Of a stretch of 57,369 nt of DNA, positions 7,540-17,299 are shown piece after piece. Under the pieces are notes generated by a model. That model was not told the origin of the DNA. It ran no database searches and saw nothing but the letters and a program-made list of their open reading frames with translations. Source of the DNA: Gilvimarinus sp. 2_MG-2023. GTDB taxonomy: Bacteria > Pseudomonadota > Gammaproteobacteria > Pseudomonadales > Cellvibrionaceae. The translations under genes were made by a program, and so were the position numbers. Location of the stretch: positions 38,821 to 96,189 of the forward strand of contig NZ_JAUOQM010000028.1 in the NCBI RefSeq assembly GCF_030547685.1. Reading direction: 5' to 3'. Numbering within the stretch: position 1 is the stretch's first letter; each line of letters starts with the position of its first letter.

Positions 7540-10500
7540 ATGATTTATTCAATATTGCGTCTGGCCATCGACAAGCGCTGGGCCTTTTTATGCATGGCGC
7601 TGGTGATTATTGCCGTTGGCGTCTGGAGCTATAAACAATTACCGATTGATGCGGTGCCGGACATCACCAATGTGCAGGTGCAAATCAATACCGAGGCGCC
7701 GGGCTACTCCCCCCTTGAGGCTGAGCAACGTATTACCTACCCGGTAGAAAATGCACTGGCGGGGTTGCCCAGCCTTTCTTACACACGGTCTTTATCACGC
7801 TATGGTTTGTCGCAAGTGACGGTTGTGTTTAACGAGGGCACGGATATTTATTTCGCCCGCAACCTCATTAACGCGCGCTTAGGGGCGATTAAAAGTGCAC
7901 TGCCGTTGGGGCTCGAACCCAAAATGGGACCCATAGCCTCAGGTCTGGGCGAGATTGTGTTATACACGGTACAGGCCAGCGCCGAGGCGCGCACCGCTCA
8001 AGGTGAGCCCTATAGCGCCACCGACCTGCGCGAAATACAAGACTGGATTATCAAGCCCCAGCTCGCGCAAGTGCCCGGTGTTATCGAGGTCAACAGTATT
8101 GGCGGCTACCATAAGCAATACCATGTACTGCCCGACCCAACTCAACTGCTGCATCACAAAATTAGCTTGCGTGATATTCACCACGCACTACAGGCCAACA
8201 ACGACAATCGCGGCGCCGGCTATATTGAGCGCAACGGTCAACAGCTATTGGTTCGCTCGCCCGGCCAGTTGGCAACTATCGATGATATCGGCAATGTCAT
8301 TATTGCCGAGCGCGATTCAACACCGATAAAAATTAGTGATGTCGCCGAGGTGGCCATCGGCAAAGAACTGCGCACCGGGGCCGCCACACGCAATGGTCAA
8401 GAAACCGTATTAGCCAATGTGATGATGCTCATCGGTGAAAACTCGCAAGCGGTGGCACAAAACGTAACCGCCAAACTTGACGACATTCAAGCCTCCCTCC
8501 CCCCTGGGGTTGTGGCAGACATTGTGTACAACCGCACCACCCTAGTCGATAAAGCCATTGCCACCGTGGCTAAAAACCTTATGGAAGGCGCCCTGCTGGT
8601 TATCGCCGTACTGTTTATTTTGCTGGGCAACTTTCGCGCGGCATTAATCACCGCTCTGGTGATTCCGCTCAGTATGTTAATGACCATTACCGGTATGGTA
8701 AAAACTGGCGTTTCCGCCAACCTAATGAGTCTGGGTGCGCTTGATTTTGGTTTGATTGTCGATGGCGCGGTGATTATTGTTGAGAACTGTGTGCGCCGCC
8801 TGGCTATCGCCCAACGCGAGAGCGGCCCACAAGCCTTGCGTGAGCGATTAAACACGGTGTTTACAGCCACCGCCGAGGTGATACGGCCCAGCCTATTTGG
8901 TGTTGCCATTATCACCATTGTTTACATTCCCATATTCAGCCTCACCGGTGTGGAAGGCAAAATGTTTCACCCCATGGCGGCGACCGTGGTGATGGCACTG
9001 CTAAGCGCCATGGTGTTATCACTCACCTTAGTGCCCGCAGCGGTGGCTGTGTTGATGAACGGTGAAATTCAAGATCGTGAAAACTGGTTAATGCGCCGCT
9101 CAAAATCACTCTACTACCCACTGCTCACGCTGGCGCTCAAGTGTCGCTGGGCAGTGGTGGGTTTTGCCTCACTGTTAGTGGTTGTGTGTCTGTGGCTGGC
9201 CACCACTTTGGGTTCAGAATTTGTCCCCCAACTGGATGAAGGTGATGTTGCCCTGCACGCCATGCGCATTCCGGGCACAGGGCTTGAGCAGTCGGTCAGT
9301 ATGCAAAAAACCTTAGAAAAACATATTCGACAATTCCCCGAGGTGGATAAGGTCTTCTCTCGCATTGGCACTGCGGAGGTGGCCACCGACCCCATGCCGC
9401 CTAATGTATCGGATAATTTTATTACCTTCTTGCCGCGCCATGCTTGGCCCAATCCGAATAAAAGTAAAGCGACGTTACTGGCCGACATTGAAACCAGCTT
9501 AAAAACTTTGCCGGGTAACAACTATGAATTTACCCAGCCGATTGAAATGCGCTTTAACGAACTTATCTCCGGCGTGCGGGCCGATTTAGGCATCAAGCTA
9601 TTTGGTGACAACTTAGATCAGCTGGTGCTTACGGCCAACGAGATACTCAGTATTGTTAATAGCGTTGAGGGGGCGGCCGATACCAAAGTGGAGCAAGTCA
9701 CGGGCTTGCCCACCCTGTCGGTAATACCTAAGCGCGAGGCACTGGGCCGCTACGGATTAAACGTCGCCGACTTACAAGCTTGGGTTGCCACAGCCATCGG
9801 CGGTGAATCCGCCGGCATTATTTATCAGGGCGACCGGCGCTTTGAATTAGTAGTGCGCCTGCCGGAAACATTGCGCCGCGATATCGAGGGTTTAGCGTTT
9901 CTACCCATACCGCTTAGTGACGGTGATTATGTGCCACTGCAAGAGGTGGCCGAGCTGAACATCGCCCCGGCACCGGCGCAAATTAGCCGGGAAAATGGCA
10001 AGCGCCGTATTGTTATTACCAGCAATGTACGCGACCGCGATTTGGGCAGCTTTGTCAGCGAAGTGCAAAACCGCATTGCTCAGCAGGCGGATATTCCACC
10101 CGGCTATTGGCTCGATTACAGCGGCACCTTCAAACAATTGCAATCGGCCAGCCAGCGTTTATCCATCGTAGTGCCGCTCACTTTGTTACTTATTTTAGGC
10201 ATGCTAATGATGGCGTTTTCATCCTTAAAAGAAGCGTTGATCATTTTTACCGGTGTGCCCTTAGCGCTTACCGGCGGTGTTCTCTTGCTGTACGCGCGGG
10301 GTATGCCGCTGTCTATTTCGGCAGGGGTTGGGTTTATTGCGCTGTCCGGTGTGGCCGTGCTCAATGGTTTGGTGATGCTCGCGTTTATTCGCGACCTATG
10401 GCAACAAACCGGAGACTTAACGCAATCGATCATCGACGGTGCCATGACCCGCCTTCGCCCGGTACTGATGACCGCACTGGTAGCAAGTTTGGGGTTTATC

Positions 10501-10662
10501 CCCATGGCGCTCAACACCGGCACCGGCGCGGAAGTGCAGCGGCCCCTGGCCACGGTAGTCATTGGCGGTATTCTCTCATCCACCCTGCTTACACTGCTGG
10601 TACTGCCAGTGTTATACCAGTGGGTGCACCAGCGCGCCGATAAAGCTCCTGTGAAAAAGTGA
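7540..10662 (+). CDS. czcA: Heavy-metal RND efflux pump, CzcA-like
   Basis: A 1040-aa inner membrane proton/metal antiporter of the HME-RND family. It has a first membrane helix at about 13-30, a large periplasmic domain, a block of six helices (about 335-530), a second periplasmic domain, and a second block (about 860-1030). The TM4 motif DFGLIVDGAVIIVEN matches the divalent cation (Zn/Co/Cd) HME signature, not the Cu/Ag form. The length is normal. It is the third pump gene and starts 10 bp after the adaptor. No dedicated regulator lies nearby. Confidence 0.92.
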   Translation: MIYSILRLAIDKRWAFLCMALVIIAVGVWSYKQLPIDAVPDITNVQVQINTEAPGYSPLEAEQRITYPVENALAGLPSLSYTRSLSRYGLSQVTVVFNEGTDIYFARNLINARLGAIKSALPLGLEPKMGPIASGLGEIVLYTVQASAEARTAQGEPYSATDLREIQDWIIKPQLAQVPGVIEVNSIGGYHKQYHVLPDPTQLLHHKISLRDIHHALQANNDNRGAGYIERNGQQLLVRSPGQLATIDDIGNVIIAERDSTPIKISDVAEVAIGKELRTGAATRNGQETVLANVMMLIGENSQAVAQNVTAKLDDIQASLPPGVVADIVYNRTTLVDKAIATVAKNLMEGALLVIAVLFILLGNFRAALITALVIPLSMLMTITGMVKTGVSANLMSLGALDFGLIVDGAVIIVENCVRRLAIAQRESGPQALRERLNTVFTATAEVIRPSLFGVAIITIVYIPIFSLTGVEGKMFHPMAATVVMALLSAMVLSLTLVPAAVAVLMNGEIQDRENWLMRRSKSLYYPLLTLALKCRWAVVGFASLLVVVCLWLATTLGSEFVPQLDEGDVALHAMRIPGTGLEQSVSMQKTLEKHIRQFPEVDKVFSRIGTAEVATDPMPPNVSDNFITFLPRHAWPNPNKSKATLLADIETSLKTLPGNNYEFTQPIEMRFNELISGVRADLGIKLFGDNLDQLVLTANEILSIVNSVEGAADTKVEQVTGLPTLSVIPKREALGRYGLNVADLQAWVATAIGGESAGIIYQGDRRFELVVRLPETLRRDIEGLAFLPIPLSDGDYVPLQEVAELNIAPAPAQISRENGKRRIVITSNVRDRDLGSFVSEVQNRIAQQADIPPGYWLDYSGTFKQLQSASQRLSIVVPLTLLLILGMLMMAFSSLKEALIIFTGVPLALTGGVLLLYARGMPLSISAGVGFIALSGVAVLNGLVMLAFIRDLWQQTGDLTQSIIDGAMTRLRPVLMTALVASLGFIPMALNTGTGAEVQRPLATVVIGGILSSTLLTLLVLPVLYQWVHQRADKAPVKK

Positions 10663-10667
10663 TAGCG

Positions 10668-10695
10668 ATGCAGGCCCCGAACGGAGCCTGCTACA
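10668..10695. terminator. Hairpin between convergent genes
   Basis: GCAGGC and GCCTGC form a small stem between the czcA-like gene and the convergent hydrolase. There is no clear T tract on either strand, so a termination role is uncertain. Confidence 0.35.
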
Positions 10696-10699
10696 GTAA

Positions 10700-12127
10700 T
10701 TATTGCGCGGGGGCGCCTAAGGTAAATACGCCGTGTAGGTTTTTCTGATAATCAGGCGTTTGCATTTGGCTGACGGAAAAAACAAATTCAGACGCTTGGT
10801 ATGCCCGTACGGCTTCGGACTCGCCCTCGATTAATACGCCGGCCAAATCCAATTGGCTGGCGTTAACCGACACGGCAATATCACCTTGAATATGCGCGTT
10901 GGTCAGCTCTATTTCAGCATTGTCGGCCTGTAGCCCAATAGCACTACTGCCTAGATTTACGTTGCGCCCCACCAGCTTGCTGTTGTTAACTTGAAGCGAA
11001 TTGGCGGTAACGTCTTGCAAAAAAACATTCTGACAATCATTAATCTCAATCGCTTGATAATGCCCCGACAACTGCACCCCACTCTGCCCCGAGCATTGAT
11101 AATCCCCGTGGTTTTCCTCACTCCCTGCCGACGAGCTAACCGATGTTTTGCTCTGTAAAAAGTTCGTAATCGGCGGGCCGACTAAATCTGGATAGAGTAT
11201 GGGCATATGCCCCATGCCGGGGAATATTTCCAGCTCGGCATCGGGGATTTGTCCGGCCAAAAGGTAGCCGGTTCGCAGCGGGGCCACCGGATCTTGCTCG
11301 CCCCATAGCACCAGGGTGGGCACATCGAGTGTGGTTAAATCGCCGCTGTAGTCTTCGCCGACTAAGGCGAAAGCTGCGTTCATATTGGGTTGGCCTTTTA
11401 AGGTGGTGCCCCAAGCCGTATCGCTTTTACTGAGCAGCGCGGTGGGGTCTGGCAGTGCATCCCAGCGCAGTATCGAACCGCCAATTTCGCGCACCAGCCC
11501 GCTAATACCGCCCTGCACTTCTTTCGGCAACGCATTAAAATAAGACAACATACCCGCCTCTAGCGGCAGAGCGGTTGAATGACCGGCAAAGGTGCTGCGC
11601 TCTAAAATACCGGCGGCACTGATTAACACTAAGCGCTCCACCGAGGTCGGGTAGCGTGTCGCCAAACGCAAAGCCACGGCACCGCCCATGCTGTGGCCCA
11701 CCAAATGAAACTGCTTGATACCAGCCTGGTGCAACACACTGTGCACGGCGGCGGCGTAGTTACTGGGCGAGTATTTGCCCGTGGGCACCTCTGAGCGGCC
11801 AAACCCCGGGAGATCAAAAGCCACAACCCGATACTCTTGAGCCAAAAGCGGCATCACCTTGCGCCAATCACGCCAGCCGTTTTGTCCCAAACCGTGAATT
11901 AACACAATCGTTTCACTGTTCTTTCGCCCGGCCTCTACCCAAAACATTTTACTGCCGAATACGGGCTCCGTTTCATAACCGGTGCGCCACCCTTGCGGCA
12001 AATTTTCTTCAATAGTGGCCTGTTCCGTCTCGGCCCAAACCAAAGGCGAGAAAGCCACGCCTAAACATACCAAGCACGGCAGAAAAAAAGTGCGAATACA
12101 TACATTAAAGATTTTCATAGTGAACAT
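10700..12127 (-). CDS. Exported alpha/beta hydrolase with C-terminal repeat domain
   Basis: A 475-aa protein with a signal peptide (about 1-32, ending near VWAET). A full alpha/beta hydrolase domain follows: HGLGQNGW oxyanion loop, nucleophile Ser in GHSMGG, acid in the LVLWGEQDPVAP region, and catalytic His in GMGHMP. After about residue 330 there is an unusual tail of short repeated units (ALxVNxSxL… and similar) that looks like a small right-handed beta-helix of about 130 residues. The substrate is unknown; esterases and lipases share this fold. The start may be at 12127 or at the ATG at 12118. It is transcribed alone, away from the TonB-like gene. Confidence 0.75.
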   Translation of the reverse strand: MFTMKIFNVCIRTFFLPCLVCLGVAFSPLVWAETEQATIEENLPQGWRTGYETEPVFGSKMFWVEAGRKNSETIVLIHGLGQNGWRDWRKVMPLLAQEYRVVAFDLPGFGRSEVPTGKYSPSNYAAAVHSVLHQAGIKQFHLVGHSMGGAVALRLATRYPTSVERLVLISAAGILERSTFAGHSTALPLEAGMLSYFNALPKEVQGGISGLVREIGGSILRWDALPDPTALLSKSDTAWGTTLKGQPNMNAAFALVGEDYSGDLTTLDVPTLVLWGEQDPVAPLRTGYLLAGQIPDAELEIFPGMGHMPILYPDLVGPPITNFLQSKTSVSSSAGSEENHGDYQCSGQSGVQLSGHYQAIEINDCQNVFLQDVTANSLQVNNSKLVGRNVNLGSSAIGLQADNAEIELTNAHIQGDIAVSVNASQLDLAGVLIEGESEAVRAYQASEFVFSVSQMQTPDYQKNLHGVFTLGAPAQ

Positions 12128-12186
12128 CTTGCCAACAAGCCTGTCTATGGATTATTCATTTTATCAGATAGTGCAACCGATACCGC

Positions 12187-12936
12187 ATGGACGTCGACCT
12201 TAATCATAAAGCACACGGTTATATAACACCCACTCAGGGTTTTCGCGACGGCGCGGCTTATTGCGCCTTGCCGATAGAGCTTGACGCTAAGCGCTCCTCG
12301 CCCTACCGCTTACCCCTGCTGATTAGCGCGGCCATTGCATCGCTCATTCTGCACAGCTTGCTTTTATTTTTAACACCGGCTAAACCCGTACCACAGGACC
12401 AGCCCACGGCTATTCAGGTTACTCTGCACAAAAAGGCCGACACTGCCATACCAACCCGCCAAACAGCCGCGGCTGTGCAAAGTGCGAAAAAAGCACCGCA
12501 ACCGGCGCATACGAACACTGCCCCCGTTGCACCAACTAAACCGGCAGCAGCACCTTTACCCGGAACACTGCCTCACACGGGGCAAGCCAAAGCTAAACCC
12601 TCTGCGAGCAGGCCCACCGTTACAAGACAGGCTGATATAACGCAATCGGGCACATCCACCCCAGCGACTGAAGCTGGCAATATCTTTCACCCCGGCTTAA
12701 GGCAACAGCTGAAACGGGCCCGCAGCCACTCGGCACAGCCAAGTGCCAGCACTGAACACTATTACAGCTTTCGCGATCCGAGCGGTGCGACCCGTGTGAA
12801 TATGAAAGGCCGGTGTTTTCGGCAAAGCCTCAGCCACAATACACGCGGCACCGATTGGTATATAACAGGCTGCCTTGACGATAACAGTGAAGGCGCCAGC
12901 ATACTGTCCGGCCTCAAACAACAACTTCAACGCTAA
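12187..12936 (+). CDS. Single-pass membrane protein, TonB-like layout
   Basis: A 249-aa protein with a cytoplasmic N-terminal tail of about 40 residues, one membrane helix (about 46-64), and a long Ala/Pro/Lys/Thr-rich periplasmic spacer (about 70-175). The compact C-terminal domain has two Cys (about residues 213 and 230) and a YYSFRDPSGATRVN segment. The layout resembles TonB and related envelope-spanning proteins, but the C terminus lacks the usual TonB YP motif. No ExbB/ExbD genes are adjacent. Its last four bases overlap the end of the convergent antiporter gene. Function unknown. Confidence 0.65.
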   Translation: MDVDLNHKAHGYITPTQGFRDGAAYCALPIELDAKRSSPYRLPLLISAAIASLILHSLLLFLTPAKPVPQDQPTAIQVTLHKKADTAIPTRQTAAAVQSAKKAPQPAHTNTAPVAPTKPAAAPLPGTLPHTGQAKAKPSASRPTVTRQADITQSGTSTPATEAGNIFHPGLRQQLKRARSHSAQPSASTEHYYSFRDPSGATRVNMKGRCFRQSLSHNTRGTDWYITGCLDDNSEGASILSGLKQQLQR

Positions 12937-14750
12937 CGCGGTGGCTTATCTTCCGCCTGCTCGGTGCCACTGTCTTCTTGCAACACGCGGCGTAAATCAT
13001 CCAAGTTTTTGCGAATCGCTTTACCGTAAGATTTATCGTCGCCCCAGGCCTGAGCGAGCTTTACCAGTGACTTTTCATCGTGTTGTTCGAAAAGCTCACC
13101 GGCGCGCTGAGCGGCATGATCAGACTGGCCCAATTGCTTTAAGGCATCAACCCCCAGAGCCAGTGCCGAATGGAACGTCTCGCGCTGAAACCCCTCCACC
13201 TCGGCCTCCATAAGCTGATAGGCGTGACGACGATCCACCGCACGCACCAATATCTTAAGATTGGGAAAATTCTCGCGCGCTGTTTGAATTATCCGCATTG
13301 AGCGCTCAGGTTCATCCACTGCCACAATCAGGAGTTTGGCCTCATCGCCACCGGCGGCATGCAACAAATCACGACGCGTGGCATCACCGTAGTACACCTT
13401 CTTACCGAAACGACGCACCAACTCAACTTGTCCGGGGCTGTGATCCAGAATCGTTAGCCGATAACCTTGTGCGGCCAACAAGCGGCCGACGATTTGTCCG
13501 AAACGGCCATAGCCGGCCACAATAACATGATCGGTGGAGGCGATATCTGTATCCAGCTCTGGTGTTTTTTTATTGCGGCTGGCGTGTGAAAACAAATACT
13601 CATAGGCGACCAGTAACAACGGGGTAACCAACATCGACAGCGCTACCGTGAGGATTACAATGCCGCCAATTTCGGCATCAAAGACTTTTGCATTTTGCGC
13701 AGCTGCAACAATGACAAAGGCAAACTCACCACCCTGTGCCAACGCCAAACTGAACAGTAAGCCGCGCCAGCGCCCCATTCTAAAAATACTGGCCAGCGTT
13801 AGCAGTACCAGTAGTTTGCCACCAACTAACAAACCGACACAGAGGGTGATTAACAGCGGATTTTCCAGTAACAATTGAAAGTTTATACCCGCACCCACGG
13901 TGATAAAAAACAACCCCAGTAACAACCCTTTAAACGGCGCTATATCGACTTCTAGCTCATGGCGGTATTCACAATCGGCCAAAACTACGCCAGCGATGAA
14001 AGCTCCCAAGGCGGGTGATAAACCAATAAACTGCATCAGTACCGTAATCGCCACGACAATCAGCAGCGCAAACGCGGTGAAAATTTCCTGCGAATTAGTG
14101 GCGGCAATTAACCGGAAGATAGGTGCCACCAAAAAGCGCCCCGCCAATATCACCAAACTAATGGTCAATACGCTGGCCGCTACTTGATACACCACCGGCC
14201 AATGAGCAATCGCACTTTGATGCTGCTCGGTCGAGCTATGGCTGACCGTGGACAGCAGCGGTAGGAGTGCCAAAATAGGAATAATGGCAATATCTTGAAA
14301 TAATAAAACTGAAAATACGTTAGAGCCCGCCGGAGTATTGAGCAGTCCGCGCTCTTCTAGCGACTGCAACACAATAGCGGTGGACGAGAGTGCCAGCGCC
14401 AAGCCAATGGCTAAGGCTATTTGCCAGCTGAGTGAAAACAAGCTGAGCAAAAGCGCCATAATCAAGCCTGCAGATAACAACACCTGTAGGCCACCCAAGC
14501 CCAAAATAGGTTTACGCAAATCCCACAAACGGGCCGGCTGGAGTTCAAGCCCAATTAAAAACAGCATCATCACCACGCCAAACTCCGCCACATGCATGAC
14601 TTCCGTTTGATCGCCCACTAATGATAATGCGTAAGGGCCGATAAGTACCCCAGCTAATAAATAACCCAGCACCGAGCCCAGGCCCAGGCGCTTAGCGATG
14701 GGCACAACCACCACCGCGGCGAGAAGATAAATTAGGATGTTGACCAGCAC
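12933..14750 (-). CDS. Monovalent cation:proton antiporter, KefB/KefC type (CPA2)
   Basis: A 605-aa inner membrane protein with about 12 helices in residues 1-385 (Na+/H+ exchanger domain, with the LGYLLAGVLIGP motif near residue 30). An RCK/TrkA-N nucleotide-binding domain (HVIVAGYGRFGQIVGRLLAAQG, given in part) begins at about 405. The family exports potassium or other cations in exchange for protons and is gated through the RCK domain, in Kef proteins by glutathione adducts. No KefF/KefG-type subunit is next to it. The start codon is GTG at 14750 with GAGG about 8 bases upstream. Confidence 0.87.
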   Translation of the reverse strand: MLVNILIYLLAAVVVVPIAKRLGLGSVLGYLLAGVLIGPYALSLVGDQTEVMHVAEFGVVMMLFLIGLELQPARLWDLRKPILGLGGLQVLLSAGLIMALLLSLFSLSWQIALAIGLALALSSTAIVLQSLEERGLLNTPAGSNVFSVLLFQDIAIIPILALLPLLSTVSHSSTEQHQSAIAHWPVVYQVAASVLTISLVILAGRFLVAPIFRLIAATNSQEIFTAFALLIVVAITVLMQFIGLSPALGAFIAGVVLADCEYRHELEVDIAPFKGLLLGLFFITVGAGINFQLLLENPLLITLCVGLLVGGKLLVLLTLASIFRMGRWRGLLFSLALAQGGEFAFVIVAAAQNAKVFDAEIGGIVILTVALSMLVTPLLLVAYEYLFSHASRNKKTPELDTDIASTDHVIVAGYGRFGQIVGRLLAAQGYRLTILDHSPGQVELVRRFGKKVYYGDATRRDLLHAAGGDEAKLLIVAVDEPERSMRIIQTARENFPNLKILVRAVDRRHAYQLMEAEVEGFQRETFHSALALGVDALKQLGQSDHAAQRAGELFEQHDEKSLVKLAQAWGDDKSYGKAIRKNLDDLRRVLQEDSGTEQAEDKPPR

Positions 14751-14777
14751 AATGAGGGCCTCAGGCTACTGGGATGT

Positions 14778-15578
14778 TTAACCCCGGGATTTTTTCACCA
14801 AATCGTAGGCAACCTGAATCTCTTTCGAGCGCTCGGTGGCGGCCTTCACAGCATCGTCGGGCAACCCCTGCCCAGCCAGCTTATCGGGATGATACTGGCT
14901 CATCAATTTACGATAAGCACGCTTGACCTCGGCATCGGTGGCGCTGGAGGTTACACCCAAAGCCTCATAGGCACGGGCGAGCTCGTCGGCGCTGGAGGCT
15001 TGCGAGGCGCCACCAGACTGGCGATAACCACCACTGCTAGAGAAGCTATTTTGCGCCTTAATCATGCGCAGCAGCTGCTCAAAGGCAAAGCCGTTAACGC
15101 CTAAGCCTGCGGCCACTTCACGCAGCACACGTTCTTCGGCGGCATCAAACTGTCCGTCCACCAGGGCAAGATTCACAAGATAGGTGAGCAGCATTTGCAC
15201 AAGGTTGTTGTTGCGGCCACAGCGGGCGCGAAAATCGCTCAGTACCTTGGCAGGCTCAAACCCCTTCGCCGAGCCTTGCTTAAACAACTCAATGGCCTCG
15301 CGCCGCTGATCGGCTGACAGCCCCATTTGATCCATCAACTGCTCAGTACCGGCCACCTCAGCCTCACTGACGCGCCCATCGGCCTTGGCTAGATAGCCCA
15401 ACAAGGTGAAAGTGGTTTCAAAAAAGCTGACTTTCAGCGCCTCGCGCTCTTGTGGCGAGACCCTGGCGGTATTGGCTGCATAGCCTTTGTCGAATATATG
15501 GCCGAGAAATACCCCTAAAATTGCCCCCACAATATTAAACAACACAAAACCGATTGCACCGCCAATAAGCTTGCCCAT
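14778..15578 (-). CDS. djlA: Co-chaperone DjlA
   Basis: A 266-aa membrane-anchored J-domain protein. A Gly-rich membrane helix (about 4-27) opens the protein, a TerB-like helical domain occupies about 50-170, and a C-terminal J domain contains HPDKL at about 244, the HPD signature needed to stimulate DnaK. This order is that of DjlA. It lies 27 bp upstream of the antiporter on the same strand and may be cotranscribed. Confidence 0.88.
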   Translation of the reverse strand: MGKLIGGAIGFVLFNIVGAILGVFLGHIFDKGYAANTARVSPQEREALKVSFFETTFTLLGYLAKADGRVSEAEVAGTEQLMDQMGLSADQRREAIELFKQGSAKGFEPAKVLSDFRARCGRNNNLVQMLLTYLVNLALVDGQFDAAEERVLREVAAGLGVNGFAFEQLLRMIKAQNSFSSSGGYRQSGGASQASSADELARAYEALGVTSSATDAEVKRAYRKLMSQYHPDKLAGQGLPDDAVKAATERSKEIQVAYDLVKKSRG

Positions 15579-15811
15579 TATCGAACCCTATTTCGCTCTA
15601 TTGAAAAGACCTTAGCTTACCATATAGGCCGCTTGAGGCCTGCGGACCAAACCAGATTAAGCCAGAAACAAACAAATAATTTGCCGCTAAACCTACGACC
15701 TAGACCATTCAAGACCACCTAGATTGCCCGTAACCTGCAACATCCTTAACCTGCGCAATCCCTAAATTCAGCCGCGCAGAGCTTTAGGCCCAGAAGTCGA
15801 ACGCTGTGGTA
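15579..15811. other. Intergenic stretch, promoter region of djlA
   Basis: No gene or RNA is evident. The djlA promoter should lie here. The terminator of the OmpA-like gene follows at 15812-15846. Confidence 0.4.
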
Positions 15812-15846
15812 ATAAAAAAGGGCGAGATGCCATTGGCCTCTCGCCC
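15812..15846 (-). terminator. Rho-independent terminator of the OmpA-like gene
   Basis: Read on the minus strand, GGGCGAGA and TCTCGCCC pair around an inner GCC/GGC stem and are followed by TTTTTTATT. It ends the DUF4398/OmpA transcription unit. Confidence 0.85.
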
Positions 15847-15916
15847 GTTCTCTGGCGCCCTAACTCTTAACTCAGAGCACTTTTAATCCGAGGGCTTTTA
15901 CTCAGATTACAGCAGG

Positions 15917-16894
15917 TTACTGGCGAGTTTTTACCGGCTCGCCCTGGTTACCAATCACAATCTCGACTCGGCGATTTTGCAAGCGACCGGCAGAGGTATC
16001 ATTACTGGCAACTGGGTGCGCCTCACCATAGCCCTGGGTAGAAATGCGTGCGGCATCAACACCGTGGCCAACCAAATTCTCTTCGACGGCACTGGCACGA
16101 CGATCGGAAAGGTCGAGATTGTATTGATCATTACCCGTACTATCGGTAAAACCTTCAATCAAGACTTCGCGCTCAGGGTACTCTTGCAAGAAAGAAGCAA
16201 CTCGCTGCAAGGTTCGCTCAGAGCCGGATTTTAGCGTTGCCTCATCCAACTCAAACAAAATATTCCCTAAGGTGAGCACCAAACCGCGCTCGGTTTTCTC
16301 AGTCGAGATATTCTCAAGCTCGGCCTCCAATTTACTGGCTTTAGCACTCATTTGTTCGGCCCGTGCCTGCGCTTCTTGTGCTGACTGCTCAGCCTGTAAA
16401 GCACGGCTTTGCGCCTGCTCGGCCTGTTCACGCGCCTGCTGCGCTTGCTGTGAAGCTTGATTGGCACGATCTTCCGCCATTCGAGCCTGTTGCTCTTTTT
16501 CGGCTGCGCGTAACTCAGCCTGCTCCGCTCTTTGAGTACGAGCTGCCAATAACAATTCATGACGTCGATCATCGGCTTGCTCCACCAACTGATCTGCTTG
16601 CTGCATGCGAGAGGTTTGCGTGGCAATGGCTAATTTCCGCTCGACCAGATACACTTGCTGCTGAATCACACTTTCATCGGCATCGGCATCAATCAATCGC
16701 TCAAGCTTTTCAAGCGCTTCATCTGCCTCTTTTAATTGAACCGGCGCATACTCGCGTGCTTGATCAACCGTCGACACTTGTGTGTACTGACCTTCTAAGC
16801 TACTCAAACGTTTATCTTCCATCGGGGAAGTGGCACAGCCCACTAACATTGCCGCAGCAATAGCAGACATAACAAAAGTCTTTTTATTTAACAT
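15917..16894 (-). CDS. OmpA-family lipoprotein with DUF4398 and coiled coil
   Basis: A 325-aa outer membrane lipoprotein: lipobox LVGC with Cys at about residue 20, then a DUF4398-like helical region (about 30-105). A very long Ala/Glu/Gln/Arg coiled coil (about 105-200) precedes a C-terminal OmpA domain that binds peptidoglycan (ILFELDEATL at about 212, then EGFTDSTGNDQYNLDLSDRR and NRRVEI). The start at 16894 has GGGAG about 8 bases upstream. It follows another DUF4398 lipoprotein gene; the pair probably tether envelope layers. In this family the coiled coil spans the periplasm (inference). Confidence 0.87.
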   Translation of the reverse strand: MLNKKTFVMSAIAAAMLVGCATSPMEDKRLSSLEGQYTQVSTVDQAREYAPVQLKEADEALEKLERLIDADADESVIQQQVYLVERKLAIATQTSRMQQADQLVEQADDRRHELLLAARTQRAEQAELRAAEKEQQARMAEDRANQASQQAQQAREQAEQAQSRALQAEQSAQEAQARAEQMSAKASKLEAELENISTEKTERGLVLTLGNILFELDEATLKSGSERTLQRVASFLQEYPEREVLIEGFTDSTGNDQYNLDLSDRRASAVEENLVGHGVDAARISTQGYGEAHPVASNDTSAGRLQNRRVEIVIGNQGEPVKTRQ

Positions 16895-16942
16895 TGTCTT
16901 TCTCCCTAACCATTGAGAATATTTGGTAGAAATATTTACTGA

Positions 16943-17299
16943 TTACTTGACTTCTCGCTCTAGCGCTCGCAGATTTTTTTGCACCTGCTGTGCAGCCTTT
17001 TCTGATTTCTCAGCATTACTGGTGGCAATGGCGAGATTGGAGTCGGCAATAGAACGATCCAAATACGAGGTCGCTTTTTCATACTCCTCTTTGGAAATCA
17101 GCTCGTTGGCCATTTTTAGATTTTTTTGTGCTTCGCGAAATACTACGGGTGCGTGGCGCTCAGCATTTACTGACCGGGCCTGTTCAACTCGGGATTGTGC
17201 TTGAGCCAACAAGCTTTCAGGTTTTGGTTGACCAGTTGCGCAACCGGCAAGAACCAAAGCCAAGACCACGGAAGACAGTACTGTGAATAGTGATTTCAT
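16943..17299 (-). CDS. DUF4398 lipoprotein
   Basis: A 118-aa lipoprotein: hydrophobic signal, lipobox LAGC with Cys at 20, then a helical DUF4398 domain (AQAQSRVEQARSVNAERHAP… and following). AAAGGAGAGG lies just before ATG 17299. It is the first gene of a two-gene unit with the OmpA-like lipoprotein 48 bp downstream, which carries a related DUF4398 region, so the two probably work together in the envelope. Confidence 0.85.
   Translation of the reverse strand: MKSLFTVLSSVVLALVLAGCATGQPKPESLLAQAQSRVEQARSVNAERHAPVVFREAQKNLKMANELISKEEYEKATSYLDRSIADSNLAIATSNAEKSEKAAQQVQKNLRALEREVK

Noticed and set aside
10107-10643. Plus-strand frame of 178 codons within the czcA-like gene
   Set aside because: It overlaps the conserved C-terminal half of the pump in another frame and has no family features.
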